Assembly (NCBI GenBank): GCA_030620735.1
Contig: JAUXDV010000091.1
Span: 1-7,579, forward strand
Length of the DNA stretch: 7,579 bases
DNA from: Gammaproteobacteria bacterium
Lineage (GTDB): Bacteria > Pseudomonadota > Gammaproteobacteria > Chromatiales > Chromatiaceae
Reading direction: 5' to 3'
The notes beneath the pieces are model-generated. The model was not told the DNA's origin. It did no database searches and saw nothing but the letters and a program-made list of their open reading frames with translations. Within the stretch, counting starts at the first letter, position 1. The number at the start of each line of letters is the position of its first letter. Shown here piece by piece: positions 6,176 to 7,579 of the stretch. The position numbers and the translations under genes were made by a program.

Positions 6176-6223
6176 CTTCGAAAATTACGAATAGTATAGC
6201 AATAATAATCGAATTTTCAAGAT
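6176..6223. promoter_or_regulatory. Candidate NhaR (LysR-type) operator dyads
   Basis: TTCG-N7-CGAA at 6177-6191 is a perfect interrupted dyad containing a T-N11-A core, the standard LysR-type box. A second half-related copy, TCGAATTTTCAAG at 6209-6221, is a near inverted repeat of CTTCGAAAATTACGA at 6176-6190. The two bracket and overlap the nhaR -10 and -35 boxes, the arrangement expected for autoregulation, and could also serve the divergent gene at 6360. Assignment to NhaR is inferred from position only. Confidence 0.45.
6193..6220 (-). promoter_or_regulatory. Candidate sigma70-type promoter for the nhaR operon
   Basis: On the minus strand TTGAAA (6220-6215) is followed after 16 bases by TATACT (6198-6193), close to the -35 and -10 consensus. 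Transcription would begin near 6186, leaving a leader of about 25 nt before the nhaR ATG. It is the best promoter-like sequence seen in the window, and the AT-rich intergenic location agrees. Confidence 0.6.
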
Positions 6224-6359
6224 GTTCAATCCCTCCTAGTATGACTGCTTATCAAGTAGAAACCGCATTTTCAACCGGTTCACCAGCCTGCTGCACCTGC
6301 TGGGATTTATGGGTGGTGATGAGTAAAGCAAGACGGTTTTCAACTCAGGAGCAATGAAT

Positions 6360-6920
6360 ATGGCACATCTGACCACACTCGAAGAGCTGAGAGATATCAT
6401 CGTGACTCTCGCCAGCATCGAAGCATTCAATACACCATTTGTGAGTTTTTATCTCAATCTTGAACATGGGGATAACAAGGCCAGGGAAATGATCGACAAA
6501 CGTGCGGATCTCCTGCGGCAGATACTTGACGGCAGTGATCTTGACGATTTCGAAGACTCGATCGCTGCAATCAAATGCTATATCGATGAAGAATTGCTGC
6601 CTGAGTCCAAAGGATTGGCTTTCTTCGCGCGCTCCAGCTTCGAACGGGAATTTTACATGCCCCTACAGTTTGCCGTCCCGCTGCCAAATCGACTCAGGGT
6701 CTACCCCACACCCAACATCTACCACCTGGTTGAGCTGAAAGACACCTACGAGCGTTACCTGGTGATGATCGCAACCACTGACTGGGTGCGGATCCTGGAG
6801 GTCAACCTGGGCGCTGCTACAATACAAGCCTGGTCGAAACATCCACCCCTGAGTGATCGGGTGGGTTGGGAATGGAGCCAGACACAATACAAACTCTACC
6901 GGCTTCAAAGGGCAAAGTAA
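6360..6920 (+). CDS. Bacterial eRF1-like (baeRF-type) protein, truncated to its N-terminal part
   Basis: The 186 residues match the first half of the baeRF proteins, bacterial relatives of archaeo-eukaryotic release factor eRF1. Seen in order are TPFVSFYLNLEHG (25-37), a helical region, KGLAFFARSSFEREFYMPL (84-102), the strand LPNRLRVYPTPNIYHLVEL, then YERYLVMIATTDWVRILEVN (130-149) and GWEWSQTQYKLYR (169-181). Full members run to about 350-380 residues, with a second eRF1-like domain after this point; here a stop follows directly (LQRAK*). No continuation is recognisable in other frames. The protein is therefore C-terminally truncated and may be a pseudogene or a single-domain variant. The start at 6360 is favoured over the ATG at 6354 because AGGAG (6347-6351) then lies eight bases away. 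It is transcribed divergently from nhaR. No function can be asserted. Confidence 0.65.
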   Translation: MAHLTTLEELRDIIVTLASIEAFNTPFVSFYLNLEHGDNKAREMIDKRADLLRQILDGSDLDDFEDSIAAIKCYIDEELLPESKGLAFFARSSFEREFYMPLQFAVPLPNRLRVYPTPNIYHLVELKDTYERYLVMIATTDWVRILEVNLGAATIQAWSKHPPLSDRVGWEWSQTQYKLYRLQRAK

Positions 6921-7183
6921 ACGTTACGCACGACGCCAGGCATGGGGATCAATGGGAGCCAGCATGGCAAATCTTGTCACTTATATGACGATTGACCACA
7001 CTGTCAAAAGTTTTTCCAGCCAACCGGGATATCGGTAGAAGACTCGCTGCGTTTCACCCTAACCGCCGGCATCACTGTCGCCCGAAGTGGATGGCAACTG
7101 TCAGCAAGTTGAAATACAGCAAAGAGGAAATATAAAATGTTAAGTTTTTTTGTTTTGTGTGGCGGGGACCTGGCAGGTTCAAA
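6921..7183. other. Gene-free stretch with possible coding relics
   Basis: Between the truncated baeRF-like gene and the end of the YjdF-like gene no complete gene is visible. The + frame from 7026 to 7109 reads SVEDSLRFTLTAGITVARSG, which looks peptide-like and faintly recalls the end of a GGDEF-type domain, but it is too short to assign. A ribosome-site-like AGAGGAAA at 7122-7129 precedes an ATG at 7137 that opens only 29 codons, ending inside the opposing gene; I do not call it. A T-rich run at 7143-7155 has no preceding hairpin and is not a convincing terminator. Confidence 0.4.
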
Positions 7184-7579
7184 TCAGCGACGAGTCCGAA
7201 CAGCTTCGCGACTTGTTTTGCTGCCCCATAAATGATGTAGCAGCAAGGCAATCATCGCACCGATAATGGCATAGGCAATATCTTTTTGTGCGTCCCAGAT
7301 ATCCCCCTGGGTGACAGCCTCGAAACAAACCTCTTCCGCTTGTTTGCAAAACAACACCATGGTGATCCACTCCAGGAGTTCATACCAGGCGCCGACACTG
7401 GTGATGAATAAAAACGCGAGCAAATAGCTTAATTTTCTGGAAACACCCTGGTGGTAAAAGATTTCAAAAAATGGCACGAACACCATCAGAGCGAAGAGTA
7501 AATGGATCACCTGGTCGTAGTAGTTTCGTTCCCAGCCGAACCACTCTGAAAACCAGCTGAAATAAGTCATGGTGCTGTA
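7184..7579 (-). CDS. yjdF: YjdF/DUF2238 family inner-membrane protein, 5' end outside window
   Basis: The C-terminal part of a DUF2238 (PF09997) membrane protein is visible. Hallmarks are FSEWFGWERNYYDQVIHLLFALM, read as a GWERN-YD motif followed by a membrane helix, then GAWYELLEW, and QGDIWDAQKDIAYAIIGAMIALLL, that is the QGD.WD..KD signature followed by the last helix. Four hydrophobic segments can be counted if the stretch around FLFITSVGAWYELL is included. E. coli YjdF is about 209 residues and carries further helices before the GWERN motif. The frame here is open past the ATG at 7568-7570 to the window edge (YST before M), matching the residues that normally precede the motif. The true start is therefore upstream, outside the window. 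The role of the family is unknown. A basic tail (SREAVRTRR) ends the protein on the cytosolic side. Confidence 0.85.
   Translation of the reverse strand, partial: YSTMTYFSWFSEWFGWERNYYDQVIHLLFALMVFVPFFEIFYHQGVSRKLSYLLAFLFITSVGAWYELLEWITMVLFCKQAEEVCFEAVTQGDIWDAQKDIAYAIIGAMIALLLHHLWGSKTSREAVRTRR

Noticed and set aside
7143..7155. A T-rich run as a possible terminator
   Set aside because: No GC-rich hairpin precedes it on the plus strand, and on the minus strand it would be an A-run.
7159..7190. GGTTCAAATC resembling a tRNA T-loop
   Set aside because: The flanking bases do not pair into a T stem and no acceptor, D or anticodon arms can be drawn around it.
7137..7226. A 29-codon frame with a good ribosome-site-like AGAGGAAA upstream
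   Set aside because: It runs into the 3' end of the opposing YjdF-like gene, shows no recognisable product, and the upstream A-rich stretch can arise by chance.

Overview
The window looks like chromosomal DNA of a free-living gammaproteobacterium. The NhaR and tandem UspE-type proteins resemble their gammaproteobacterial counterparts, the GC content is moderate, and the genes are short and tightly packed. A more precise taxonomic placement is not supported by the sequence alone. The theme is stress, ion and metal homeostasis, interspersed with visibly broken genes. There is no CRISPR array, rRNA, tRNA or intact insertion sequence.

Left part (1-1249, + strand): the 3' end of a 'host attachment' family gene, then a DUF211 protein, then a five-helix VIT1/CCC1-like membrane transporter. 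The DUF211 stop codon overlaps the transporter start codon (TGATG), so the two are translationally coupled and probably act together, with metal transport as the best guess.

Middle left (1250-2876, - strand): a remnant of S-adenosylhomocysteine hydrolase that lacks its N-terminus, its entire NAD-binding domain and its C-terminus but still reads open. Next is an exported small-heat-shock-like protein with a clear signal peptide. Then comes a one-helix unrecognised gene (body 2394-2693) whose reading frame stays open upstream to 2798 without a normal start codon.

Centre (2877-6162, - strand): an operon reading nhaR, a NapA-like Na+/H+ antiporter with an Asp-Asp ion-binding pair, a small acidic protein, and a UspE-like tandem universal stress protein. 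Gaps are 10 nt, an overlap, and 1 nt. A good sigma70-type promoter and LysR-type dyads lie just upstream of nhaR. The layout suggests a sodium/alkali-responsive unit in which NhaR controls an antiporter and a stress protein.

Right part (6163-7579): a divergent gene related to the bacterial eRF1-like (baeRF) proteins that stops about half way through the usual length. It is followed by about 260 bp of non-coding or relic sequence, and then a YjdF/DUF2238 membrane protein on the - strand that runs off the right edge. The accumulation of truncated genes (sahH, the 2394-2798 frame, the baeRF-like gene) marks this as a region where genes are being eroded around a well-kept stress operon.
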